This document shows positions 8,766 to 18,781 of a DNA stretch of 64,000 nucleotides, piece by piece (positions within the stretch are counted from its first letter, which is position 1; each line of letters starts with the position of its first letter). Where the stretch lies: NCBI GenBank assembly GCA_039636795.1, contig CP143430.1, forward strand, positions 1,426,001 through 1,490,000, in the 5' to 3' direction. The notes under the pieces were generated by a model, which did not search any database, was not told the origin of the DNA, and saw only the letters and a list, made by a program, of their open reading frames with translations. This DNA is from Micrococcaceae bacterium Sec5.1. GTDB taxonomy: Bacteria; Actinomycetota; Actinomycetes; Actinomycetales; Micrococcaceae. The position numbers were made by a program, and so were the translations under genes.

Positions 8766-9242
8766 ATGGGCGCACCGGAATTTATCCTCAAGCTTCGGGA
8801 GAAGATCGGGAATGACCCGCTCTGGTTGCCGGCGGTCAGGGGAGTGGTTTTCGACGACGATGGCCGGGTGCTGCTCTGCCAAAGGGCCGACAATCACCAC
8901 TGGACGGTGATCACGGGCATCCTTGAGCCAGGCGAGCATCCGGCTCCCGGGCTGGTCAGGGAAATTTTCGAGGAAACTGCGGTTGTGGCCGAAACTGAGC
9001 GGATCATCGCCGTCGGGGTTGTAGGTCCGGTGACCTTTCCGAATGGCGACATCTGCGACTTTCTGGACATCACCTTCCGCTGCAGATACGTCTCCGGCGA
9101 TGCTCAAGTAAACGATGACGAATCGATCGACGTTGGCTGGTTCGGCCTGGATGAACTGCCTGACATGAGCGAAGGAAACCTTCAAGCCATCAGGCTTGCC
9201 ACGGAGCCCGAAGGCCCCGTGGCGTACCAGGTGGAGGACTAA
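8766..9242 (+). CDS. Nudix hydrolase
   Basis: 158 residues with a Nudix box: GILEPGE followed by seven residues and REIFEETAV, matching G-x5-E-x7-R-E-U-x-E-E-x-G-U except that the last Gly is Ala. The metal-binding Glu residues of REIFEE are intact. The N-terminal LPAVRGVVFDDDGRVLLCQRADNHHWTVITG is typical of ADP-ribose or nucleoside diphosphate-X hydrolases with broad housecleaning roles; the substrate is not predictable. It starts 4 bp after the lipoprotein stop codon and ends 2 bp before the convergent MFS gene stop at 9244, leaving no room for a conventional terminator between them. Confidence 0.88.
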   Translation: MGAPEFILKLREKIGNDPLWLPAVRGVVFDDDGRVLLCQRADNHHWTVITGILEPGEHPAPGLVREIFEETAVVAETERIIAVGVVGPVTFPNGDICDFLDITFRCRYVSGDAQVNDDESIDVGWFGLDELPDMSEGNLQAIRLATEPEGPVAYQVED

Positions 9243-9243
9243 G

Positions 9244-11570
<2,327 letters not shown>

Positions 11571-11579
11571 AAAGTAAAG

Positions 11580-11608
11580 TTTTGCACTCTTTTATAGAAA
11601 GTGCAAAA
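11580..11608. promoter_or_regulatory. Probable TetR operator for the efflux operon
   Basis: A perfect 9-bp inverted repeat, TTTTGCACT (11580-11588) and AGTGCAAAA (11600-11608), with an 11-bp A/T-rich centre. The dyad lies in the only promoter space of the TetR-MFS operon, and its A/T richness stands out from the surrounding high-GC DNA. Size and spacing fit a TetR dimer or dimer-pair site. Confidence 0.7.
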
Positions 11609-11657
11609 TTTGTAGAGCTTAGGCGCGCGGAGCCTTACGCAAACTCCCGGGCACGCC

Positions 11658-11698
11658 GACGGCCGGCACCTTTCGTGCGAAAGGTACCGGCCGCCGTC
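11658..11698 (-). terminator. Hairpin downstream of fumC
   Basis: 5' arm GACGG-CCGG-ACCTTTC and 3' arm GAAAGGT-CCGGCCGCCGTC form a long stem with a 3-nt bulge and a tight loop at about 11675-11678. It lies 13 bp past the fumC stop. No strong T-run follows on the minus strand, so termination strength is uncertain. Confidence 0.5.
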
Positions 11699-11710
11699 GT
11701 GCTTTAAGTA

Positions 11711-13138
11711 TTAGTTCTTGTGAGCCGGGGACGTCATGGTGGTGACGTCGAGAGCCTTGTCGAGCTCTGCCTCGGTGACCTTGCCTTCGCCCTCGCCGAC
11801 GAAGCCAAGCTTCTCTGTGGCCTGGCGGATGGTCAGGCCCTCCTTGACGGCAATCTTCGCGATCTTCGCGGCGTTCTCGTAGCCGATGAACTTGTTCAAC
11901 GGGGTCACGATCGAGGGGGAAGCCTCGGCCAGGAAGCGGGCGCGCTCAACGTTGGCGGTGATGCCATCGATCATCTTGTCGGCCATGACGCGGCTGGTGT
12001 TGGCCAGCAGGCGGACGGACTCCAACAGATTGGCGGCCATGACAGGGATGCCGACGTTCAATTCGAAGGCGCCGTTGGTCCCGGACCAGGCGATCGCGGT
12101 GTCGTTGCCGATAACCTGCGCGCACACCATGATGGAGGCTTCGCAGATGACGGGGTTGACCTTGCCCGGCATGATCGAGGAGCCCGGCTGAAGGTCCGGG
12201 ATGGCGATTTCGCCCAGGCCCGTGTTGGGGCCGGAGCCCATCCAGCGGAGGTCGTTGTTGATCTTCATGAAGGAGATCGCGATGTTGCGCAGCTGGCTGG
12301 AACCCTCGATGAGGCCGTCGCGGTTTGCCTGAGCTTCGAAGTGGTCGCGGGCCTCGGTCAGCGGCAGCCCGGTGTCGGCTGCGAGCAGTTCGATGACGCG
12401 CTCCGGGAAGCCGGCAGGAGTGTTGATGCCGGTGCCAACAGCCGTGCCACCAAGGGGGACCTCCGCGACGCGGGGGAGTGCTGCGTTGATGCGCTCAATG
12501 CCGTAACGGACCTGGGCGGCGTAGCCACCGAACTCCTGGCCGAGCATCACCGGCGTGGCATCCATGAGGTGCGTGCGGCCGGACTTGACGACGTCCTTGA
12601 ACTCCTCGGCCTTACGGTCCAAGGATGCTGCCAGGTATTCCAGGGCGGGGATCAGGTCATTGATCAGGGCCGAGGTGGCGGCAACGTGGACGGATGTGGG
12701 GAACACGTCGTTGGAGGACTGCGAAGCGTTCACGTGGTCGTTGGGGTGGACCACTTTGTCGCTGCCCGCAGCTGCGAGGGCACGTGAAGCGAGCTCTGCG
12801 ATGACCTCGTTGGTGTTCATGTTGGAGGAAGTGCCCGAGCCGGTCTGGAAGACGTCAATCGGGAAGTCGCCGTCGTACTTGCCCGTTGCCACCTCATCGG
12901 CAGCTGCGGCGATGGCCTCGGCGAGCTCACCATCGAGCACCCCCAGTTCGGCGTTCGCCAGTGCAGCGGCCTTCTTGACGCGTGCAAGGGCTTCGATGTG
13001 AGTGCGCTCAAGCGTCTTGCCGGAGATGGGGAAGTTCTCCACAGCACGCTGCGTCTGGGCGCGGTACAGGGCGTTCACGGGGACGCGAACTTCGCCCATC
13101 GTGTCATGTTCAATACGGAACTCAGTGGTGGAAGTCAT
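11711..13138 (-). CDS. fumC: Class II fumarate hydratase
   Basis: 475 residues, normal for the iron-independent class II fumarases. Diagnostic segments are present: [30 protein letters not shown] (substrate site), [17 protein letters not shown], and the family signature [12 protein letters not shown] with the catalytic flexible loop. It interconverts fumarate and L-malate in the TCA cycle. It is separated from the upstream carbonic anhydrase gene by an 87-bp gap holding the terminator 13194-13219, so it likely has its own promoter. Proximity to DUF4245 and glpX is a conserved actinobacterial arrangement. Confidence 0.97.
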   Translation of the reverse strand: MTSTTEFRIEHDTMGEVRVPVNALYRAQTQRAVENFPISGKTLERTHIEALARVKKAAALANAELGVLDGELAEAIAAAADEVATGKYDGDFPIDVFQTGSGTSSNMNTNEVIAELASRALAAAGSDKVVHPNDHVNASQSSNDVFPTSVHVAATSALINDLIPALEYLAASLDRKAEEFKDVVKSGRTHLMDATPVMLGQEFGGYAAQVRYGIERINAALPRVAEVPLGGTAVGTGINTPAGFPERVIELLAADTGLPLTEARDHFEAQANRDGLIEGSSQLRNIAISFMKINNDLRWMGSGPNTGLGEIAIPDLQPGSSIMPGKVNPVICEASIMVCAQVIGNDTAIAWSGTNGAFELNVGIPVMAANLLESVRLLANTSRVMADKMIDGITANVERARFLAEASPSIVTPLNKFIGYENAAKIAKIAVKEGLTIRQATEKLGFVGEGEGKVTEAELDKALDVTTMTSPAHKN

Positions 13139-13193
13139 GGGGCTAGCTTAGGGCGATTGGGTGCCGCATCGAAAACCCGGAATGGAGTGCTAC

Positions 13194-13219
13194 GTGCTCC
13201 GGCACGAAGGCCGGAGCAC
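13194..13219 (-). terminator. Terminator-like hairpin after carbonic anhydrase gene
   Basis: GTGCTCCGG (13194-13202) pairs perfectly with CCGGAGCAC (13211-13219) around an 8-nt loop, starting 6 bp beyond the carbonic anhydrase stop codon on the minus strand. Confidence 0.65.
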
Positions 13220-13225
13220 GGTCCA

Positions 13226-13840
13226 CTAAAGCTTGCCGATCCCGGAAACGAGGGCCGCACGGCCTTCATCGAGCTTGTAGGACAAGCCCACCACAGCCAC
13301 TCGGCCTTCGTCGATGGCGTCCGAAATCACACGCGAGCTGTCGGCCAGCCGCGCTGAGGTTTGCTTGACGTGCTCCACCACCATGTCGTTCACGTCTTCC
13401 TGTTCGTTGCGCAGGGAGGTCAGTACGGACGGGGTGATGCGTTCCACGAGGTCGCGGATGAACCCTGCAGGCATCTCGCCGGTTTCCACGGCGGCCTTGG
13501 TAGCCGTCACGGCTCCGCAGCTGTCGTGGCCAAGGATGACTATCAACGGAACGCCGAGCTCGGCAATGCTGTACTCAAGGGAACCGAGGACGGCGTCGTC
13601 GATCACCTGGCCGGCAGTACGCACCACAAAGGCGTCGCCCAAGCCGAGATCGAAGATGATCTCTGCGGCGAGACGGGAGTCGGAGCAGCCAAAGATGACG
13701 GCGAAGGGGTTCTGGTTCTCGATGAGTGACGAGCGCCGGGACGCGTCCTGGTTGGGGTGCAGGGATTCGCCGGCGACAAAGCGTTCGTTGCCCTCTTGGA
13801 GGCGGCGCCAGGCAAGGGCGGGAGTCAGATAAGTAGGCAC
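13226..13840 (-). CDS. Beta-class carbonic anhydrase
   Basis: 204 residues, the common length for bacterial beta-carbonic anhydrases. The zinc ligands are present: Cys52 in FGCSDSR (with the Asp54-Arg56 dyad that gates the active site), and His105/Cys108 in GHDSCGAV. The enzyme interconverts CO2 and bicarbonate, supplying biotin carboxylases and nucleotide synthesis and buffering pH. It starts upstream of fumC on the same strand but a hairpin separates them. The upstream neighbour on the minus strand, DUF4245, ends 57 bp before its start. Confidence 0.95.
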   Translation of the reverse strand: MPTYLTPALAWRRLQEGNERFVAGESLHPNQDASRRSSLIENQNPFAVIFGCSDSRLAAEIIFDLGLGDAFVVRTAGQVIDDAVLGSLEYSIAELGVPLIVILGHDSCGAVTATKAAVETGEMPAGFIRDLVERITPSVLTSLRNEQEDVNDMVVEHVKQTSARLADSSRVISDAIDEGRVAVVGLSYKLDEGRAALVSGIGKL

Positions 13841-13896
13841 CTGATTACTTTACGGCCCGGAGGTGGCGTGCCGTAAAACTGTTGCGCCGCGTGTGC

Positions 13897-14598
13897 TTAT
13901 GAGGACGGCGCTGCAGATTCTGACGCTGCAGCGGCTTGGTCCGCAGACTTAACCACGGCGGCGGCGAGCGTGGCGAACTCTGCAAGGTTGGCCGTGCCGC
14001 TCAGGATGATAGTGGTTCCGCGGTAGTTGAGAACCATGCTGCGCTTGTCCTTGCCGGAATCGTGGAGCTCCCAATCCTGGCCACCGGCGTTACGGGTGCC
14101 GGTTACTGGCATGTTGCCGGTCTGCTGCAGCACCCATGTGGGATTCGCCTTGGTGGTCTGGGTGAGGCCGATGAAGGCCTCCTTGGGAGTCAGGTAACCA
14201 ACTTCCCACGTGGGCACGCCCGTTCCCGTGCCGGATTCCCAGCGGGCGTAATTCGGCTTGAATGTGTCGCCGGTTTCCGGCGTGACAGGTGTGAATCCCG
14301 CCACATCGGCAGCGTTGCGGGCTATGGAAGCAACGTCAACGGCCGGCCGAAAGCCCTCACCCTTCGGAGCGGGGTTCATCAACACAATAGGAAGGAATGC
14401 CAGGACACACAGCACCAGGGCAATGATCATGCCAATGACAGAGGCATTGGCCCGCTTGGCGGCTTTTGCCGGAATGACGGGTTTATAAGGGGCATCCATG
14501 GCATCCGGGGCGCTGTTGGGGGTTGCCTCTGCGGCCTTGGGCTGGTTGCCGGCAGCGGGCTTGTCCTGCGTTTCACTCACCCCTCCATAGTCCCTCAT
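13897..14598 (-). CDS. DUF4245 domain membrane-anchored protein
   Basis: A protein of about 233 residues with a disordered Ala/Pro/Lys-rich N-terminus, one membrane segment (ASVIGMIIALVLCVLAFLPIVLM) and an extracytoplasmic domain with VDVASIARNAADVAGFTPV, WEVGYLTPKEAFIGLTQT and GGQDWELH, which are DUF4245 features. The family is actinobacterial and nearly always adjacent to glpX/fumC; its role is unknown. The start is uncertain: ATG 14598 has AGCCGGG upstream, GTG 14580 abuts GGAGGG with almost no spacer, and the longest frame begins at 14655. It diverges from glpX. Confidence 0.75.
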   Translation of the reverse strand: MRDYGGVSETQDKPAAGNQPKAAEATPNSAPDAMDAPYKPVIPAKAAKRANASVIGMIIALVLCVLAFLPIVLMNPAPKGEGFRPAVDVASIARNAADVAGFTPVTPETGDTFKPNYARWESGTGTGVPTWEVGYLTPKEAFIGLTQTTKANPTWVLQQTGNMPVTGTRNAGGQDWELHDSGKDKRSMVLNYRGTTIILSGTANLAEFATLAAAVVKSADQAAAASESAAPSS

Positions 14599-14766
14599 CC
14601 CGGCTGTGAACACACAACCGGGAACCTCACCGCAGGAATTGCCGGCCGTGGTCATCCAGCGACTCCAAACGCATGCGGCGACTATGATCGTTCATAGAGG
14701 GACCCCAGGTTGCCTCGTGCAACCGTGTTCCGGTCCCGTGAATCGTCACTCGAAGAAGAGGTTCAA

Positions 14767-15804
14767 GTGTCTCCTGCACCAATGACCCAGCAGTATTCCA
14801 CGATTTCGCCGTCGCTCGCCGTCGGCACCGACGAACCCGACCGCAACCTGGCGCTGGAACTCGTCCGTGTCACCGAGGCCGCGGCAATTGCCGGTGGCCA
14901 CTGGGTAGGTTTCGGCGACAAGAACAAGGCAGACGGCGCCGCCGTCGACGCCATGCGTTCGTTCCTTCACACCGTCCACTTCAATGGCGTCGTGGTCATC
15001 GGTGAAGGCGAAAAAGACGAAGCCCCCATGTTGTTCAATGGCGAGCAGGTTGGTGACGGCACCGGTCCCGAGTGCGATGTCGCCGTGGACCCCATCGACG
15101 GAACCCGCCTGACCGCCCTCGGCATCAACAACGCCCTTGCCGTCCTGGCAGTTGCCGAACGCGGCTCCATGTTCGATCCGTCCGCGGTCTTCTACATGGA
15201 AAAGCTCGTCACAGGCCCTGAAGCTGCCGACATGGTGGACCTGCGCCTGCCCGTGAAGCAGAACCTGCACCTGATCGCCAAAGCCAAGGGCGTCAAGGTC
15301 AACCAGCTCAACGTCATGATCCTGGACCGCGACCGGCACCGCCCGCTCGTGGAAGAAATCCGCGAAGCCGGTGCACGCACCAAATTCATCATGGACGGCG
15401 ACGTCGCAGGTGCCATCGCCGCAGCCCGGTCCGGAACCGGCGTCGACGCGCTGATGGGCATCGGTGGAACCCCGGAAGGCATCGTTGCCGCCTGCGCCAT
15501 CAAGTCCCTCGGCGGTGTTATCCAAGGCCGCCTGTGGCCCACGTCGGACGACGAGAAGCAGAAAGCGATCGACGCCGGACACGACCTCGACCGCGTCCTC
15601 TCCACCAACGACCTCGTCACCTCGGACAACTGCTACTTCGCGGCCACCGGCATCACCGACGGCGACCTCCTCCGCGGCGTTCGCTACTCGAAGGACCGCG
15701 TACTGACGCAGTCCATCGTGATGCGTTCCAAGTCCGGCACCGTTCGGTTCGTTGATGCTGAGCACCACGCATCCAAGTGGGAGACGTACGCGCGCAAGCC
15801 GTAA
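14767..15804 (+). CDS. glpX: Class II fructose-1,6-bisphosphatase
   Basis: 345 residues from GTG 14767, which has AAGAGG (14756-14761) 5 nt upstream; ATG 14782 is an alternative and the longer 14710 frame lacks support. The GlpX metal and phosphate-binding segments are present: IGEGEKDEAPML, DVAVDPIDGTRL, FIMDGDVAGAI and GIGGTPEGIVAACAIKSLGG. It hydrolyses fructose 1,6-bisphosphate, the committed step of gluconeogenesis, and is the main FBPase in actinobacteria. It is convergent with femX across a 735-bp repeat-rich gap. Confidence 0.96.
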   Translation: MSPAPMTQQYSTISPSLAVGTDEPDRNLALELVRVTEAAAIAGGHWVGFGDKNKADGAAVDAMRSFLHTVHFNGVVVIGEGEKDEAPMLFNGEQVGDGTGPECDVAVDPIDGTRLTALGINNALAVLAVAERGSMFDPSAVFYMEKLVTGPEAADMVDLRLPVKQNLHLIAKAKGVKVNQLNVMILDRDRHRPLVEEIREAGARTKFIMDGDVAGAIAAARSGTGVDALMGIGGTPEGIVAACAIKSLGGVIQGRLWPTSDDEKQKAIDAGHDLDRVLSTNDLVTSDNCYFAATGITDGDLLRGVRYSKDRVLTQSIVMRSKSGTVRFVDAEHHASKWETYARKP

Positions 15805-15831
15805 CCCCTCCCTGCTTGTCGCGCCTTGAGC

Positions 15832-15915
15832 GCGAAAAAGCGCCCCATCGCTCTGCGGCTATCTCCTCGTACCTCGTCGATTTGATGCCGCTGACGCGAT
15901 AGGGCGCTTTTTCGC
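15832..15915. repeat. Interspersed palindromic element, copy D
   Basis: Arms GCGAAAAAGCGCCC (15832-15845) and GGGCGCTTTTTCGC (15902-15915) are perfect complements. Between them lies a divergent core, CATCGC-TCTGCGGC ... GCCGCTGACGCGAT, with the CTCNT..CCTCG loop features of the other copies. The arm ends with GCGCTTTTT on the plus strand, so this copy doubles as a good intrinsic terminator for glpX. Confidence 0.7.
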
Positions 15916-16053
15916 TGTCTGGGTGCGTTTGCGCCAGCCGGCTCCGGTTGCGCGCGATTTTTTTGGGGGGTGGTGACACCTGAGCTCGATTTCGCTGCGC
16001 AAATGGAGTGGGGACGCGCGGATTTGGGTGTCGGGGGTCTGTTGGTGAGTCAC

Positions 16054-16510
16054 CCGGGATGATGCCTGTCGGCAGCCGGGGCACGAGGTGCGCTTCCGCG
16101 TTAGGTTCGACGGCGGCGCTCGGGCGAGTGCCGCCGTCGTGCTTTCCGGGGTGGGCGGCCGCCGTGGGTGTGCCGTCGCCACCTACTTTGATCCTGCAGG
16201 CCGTCCGACATGCCGTCATTCCGGGCGTGTCGCAGTGAGTGTTGACTCAAAGAGGGTCATGACGGTACGCGGCCCTGGCCGTTGCCGGGTCGCCGGGGAA
16301 GGTGCATGTGGTCAGCCGGGGCACGAGGTGCGCGTCCGGGTTAGGTTCGACGGCGGCGCTCGGGCGAGTGCCGCCGTCGTGCTTTCCGGGGTGGGCGGCC
16401 CCTGTGGTTGTGCCGTCGCGACCTACTTTGAGGCTGTACGTGGTCCGACACGCCGGGATGGCCGGCGTGTCACCGCGTCGGCGGCGTCAAAGTGGGTGGT
16501 GGAGGTACGC
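16054..16510. repeat. 240-bp tandem duplication with conserved predicted fold
   Basis: Two units, offset by exactly 240 bp (for example CAGCCGGGGCACGAGGTGCG at 16073 and 16313), span about 16054-16270 and 16294-16510. Each has a hairpin GACGGCGGC-CTCG/CGAG-GCCGCCGTC (about 16107-16138 and 16347-16378), then ACTTTGA, an inner hairpin, TCAAAG, and GGTACGCG. The inner hairpin is GACATGCC/GGGCGTGTC in unit 1 and GACACGCCGG/CCGGCGTGTC (16447-16471) in unit 2. The rest of the 735-bp gap (15916-16053) is G/C-rich sequence in which I see nothing definite. No convincing gene lies in the region. Confidence 0.8.
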
Positions 16511-16539
16511 GTTCCTTGTGTTGACTTGGGGGAACTGGC

Positions 16540-17481
16540 CTAGCGGAGTTTGTCGCGGAGTTTTCTGGCCAGTTGGTAGGCGCCGTAGCGGAGTTTGTTC
16601 ACTGGGAGGTCCCAGGTGCCGGGGTAGGCTACTTCGCGACCACCGAAGGATTTCTTGAAGGACGTGAAGCCCGCCCATTTGTGGTCCGGCTGGTCTTCAG
16701 GGGCCACGCCCCAGAGATCCACCTGCTTCAGGCCCTTCTCCTTGGCATCTGCCATGAGAGTGACCAGGAGCGGAATGCCGGCACTGAGCTTGCGGTGGGT
16801 GTCATCCAGGGCGGCATGGGCATAGGTTCGCGTGTCCGAGGAATCGTAAGTGAAAGCTGCAGCGATCGGCTCGCCCTCGAGTTCGGCTATGAACAGCGTT
16901 CCGGCGCCGGACGGTAGCAAAGATTCAGCCACCTGGGTGAGGTACTCATCGCTTTGTGGCTTGAAGCCGTTGCGTGCTGCCGTCAGGTGGAGGAAATGCA
17001 GGAGAACTTTGATGTCCGCAGGATCCTGGGACGCGCGGAACGTCACGCCCTTCTTGTGGATGTTGCGGTAGAGGTTCCGGTTGGTCGGCTTCATTGCGGC
17101 AAGAACGTCCTTGAAATCGCCCTCAAGGTCCACGATCCAACTCAACTCCGGCTGTAGGTTGACGGGTGCCGGCTGCAGGCCGCGGGAACGAAGGAGCGCA
17201 TCGGCCTCGGATGCTGTGAAGCCGGCTGATACAGGTTCCATGCGCACGAAGACAGCACGTTCCTTCTTCGCCAATTCCACCAAGGCCGCCGTCGCGGCGT
17301 CGAAGGCGTCCACGGACTTTGCCACAGGCCCATAAGGGGCGTAGATGACTTTGCCGGCCGGGTTCTTTTCCTCTATCGCGAGGAAGCTCCATCCGGGACC
17401 TGACTGCTCGTGGACCCGGCGGCCGAGCGAGCGCTGGACGGCAGCCCAAGCGGGGGTCTGCAGAAAGAAGTCCACGCTCAC
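16540..17481 (-). CDS. FemX/FemAB-like peptidoglycan bridge aminoacyltransferase
   Basis: 313 residues forming two GNAT-like subdomains of the FemABX family: N-terminal FFLQTPAWAAVQRSLG and IYAPYGPV, central LKPTNRNLYRNIHKKGVTF-type segment (MKPTNRNLYRNIHKKG), GTLFIAELEGEPIAAAFTYD, and the C-terminal YPGTWDLPVNKLRYGAYQLARK found in cell-wall bridge transferases. These enzymes add amino acids from aminoacyl-tRNA to the peptidoglycan stem Lys; Arthrobacter has A3-alpha type Ala/Thr/Ser bridges, which fits. It overlaps manA by 4 bp (GTGA), so both are translated from one message. Confidence 0.88.
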   Translation of the reverse strand: MSVDFFLQTPAWAAVQRSLGRRVHEQSGPGWSFLAIEEKNPAGKVIYAPYGPVAKSVDAFDAATAALVELAKKERAVFVRMEPVSAGFTASEADALLRSRGLQPAPVNLQPELSWIVDLEGDFKDVLAAMKPTNRNLYRNIHKKGVTFRASQDPADIKVLLHFLHLTAARNGFKPQSDEYLTQVAESLLPSGAGTLFIAELEGEPIAAAFTYDSSDTRTYAHAALDDTHRKLSAGIPLLVTLMADAKEKGLKQVDLWGVAPEDQPDHKWAGFTSFKKSFGGREVAYPGTWDLPVNKLRYGAYQLARKLRDKLR

Positions 17482-18728
17482 TTACCCAATCCTGTGGTCA
17501 CGGCGAAGGCAATACTCGTTTCGGTGGCGCCTTGCACAGGATGAACATTCACTGGGTTTTCTACCTCAGGGATGAAGGCGGCGCCGCCTCGCTGCAGCGG
17601 GAGGTCGCTCTTGGGCGAGTCGAGCACCACGGAACCGGCAACAACCACGACGACGGCGGGACCGGACTGTGCCAGCGGCACCGGTTCGGCACCCGGGCCA
17701 AGTTCGATCCGTTGGAGCTGAAACTCCTTGAACGGCGGGCGGTATAGTTCCTGGCCGAACTCCGTGCCGCTGGCTTCAACGTGGGGCACACCCATCGATT
17801 CGAAGCGGATGGTCTTGATCAGTTCCGGGACGTCCACATGCTTGGGGGTGAGTCCGCCGCGCAGCACATTGTCCGAGGAAGCCATGACTTCTACGCCCAG
17901 ACCGTGAAGGTAGGCGTGGATGTTGCCGGCCGGCAGGTACACGGCCTCGCCCGGCTGCAGGGAAAGGTGGTTGAGGAGCAGGGAAATGAGCACACCAGGA
18001 TCGTCGGGGAAGGCCTCGTTGATTCCGAGCATCGCCGCCAGCGCATCCTGGTGCGGCTCTTGGGGAGCACCTGCACGCAGGACGGCCTCTACCTCGTGAA
18101 TGGCATCCGAGACCTCGCTGCCGCCCTCGATCAGGCGTGTGAAGGCAGCTTTGAGGGCTTTGGATTCATTGGGCAGGCTGAGGTCGGAAATTACGCCGCT
18201 GATGATTGCGGGGACCTCCACCGCGGCGGAGTCCAGCACTTTGGCAAGGTGCTCAAAAACACCTTTGGCTGCTGCAGGGGAGCGGAACCCACACAATGCC
18301 CGGAACGGCGTGAGTGCAAAAATCATCTCCGGCTTGTGGTTATCGTCCCGGTAGTTGCGTTCGGAGGAATCAGCGGGGATCCCTGCGGCATTCTCGCGGG
18401 CGAAGCCTTCGCGTGCTTGTTCCAAGCTAGGGTGCACCTGCAAAGAAAGTGGCTGCTCTGCGGCCAGAATCTTGGTAAGGAAGGGAAGCCGGGGCCCGAA
18501 CTCGGCAAGGCTGTCGGCTCCCAGGAAATGGGTAGGATCCGAGGCGATCAGTGCGTCAAGTGGTTGCGTGACCCCATTTGGATGAATGGCTGTGGACGGG
18601 GAATCAGGGTGGGCGCCGATCCACATTTCTGCCTCCGGACCACCTGACGCGGGCCGCCCCAGCAAGCCGGCAATCGCCGTCGTCGAACCCCACGCGTAGG
18701 GTCGCAAAACATTCTCAATCTGGTACAC
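17478..18728 (-). CDS. manA: Mannose-6-phosphate isomerase, class I
   Basis: 416 residues with the type I PMI features: MYQIENVLRPYAWGSTTAI at the N-terminus, EMWIGAHPDSPS, the zinc-site region LSLQVHPSLEQA, DDNHKPEMIFALTPF, and PAGNIHAYLHGLGVEVMASSDNVLRGGLTPKHVD at the catalytic core. It interconverts mannose 6-phosphate and fructose 6-phosphate, feeding GDP-mannose and polyprenyl-phosphomannose used by the protein mannosyltransferase at 40927-42762. GTG 18728 has AAGGAC upstream. The stop codon overlaps the femX start by 4 bp; the link to femX is operonic rather than biochemical. Confidence 0.95.
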   Translation of the reverse strand: MYQIENVLRPYAWGSTTAIAGLLGRPASGGPEAEMWIGAHPDSPSTAIHPNGVTQPLDALIASDPTHFLGADSLAEFGPRLPFLTKILAAEQPLSLQVHPSLEQAREGFARENAAGIPADSSERNYRDDNHKPEMIFALTPFRALCGFRSPAAAKGVFEHLAKVLDSAAVEVPAIISGVISDLSLPNESKALKAAFTRLIEGGSEVSDAIHEVEAVLRAGAPQEPHQDALAAMLGINEAFPDDPGVLISLLLNHLSLQPGEAVYLPAGNIHAYLHGLGVEVMASSDNVLRGGLTPKHVDVPELIKTIRFESMGVPHVEASGTEFGQELYRPPFKEFQLQRIELGPGAEPVPLAQSGPAVVVVVAGSVVLDSPKSDLPLQRGGAAFIPEVENPVNVHPVQGATETSIAFAVTTGLGK

Positions 18729-18781
18729 GAAGGAAAGTCCTTATCGTCGCGCTGAACGTGAGGTGGTGGTGCTGCTGCGGG

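Noticed and set aside
16088-16543. 151-residue open frame across the 240-bp repeats, containing FDGGARASAAVVLSGVGG twice (reminiscent of RNase H FDGGARGN).
   Set aside because: The frame simply repeats because 240 is divisible by 3. It lacks the RNase H acidic residues beyond the first strand, has no ribosome-binding site, and is better explained by conserved base pairing.
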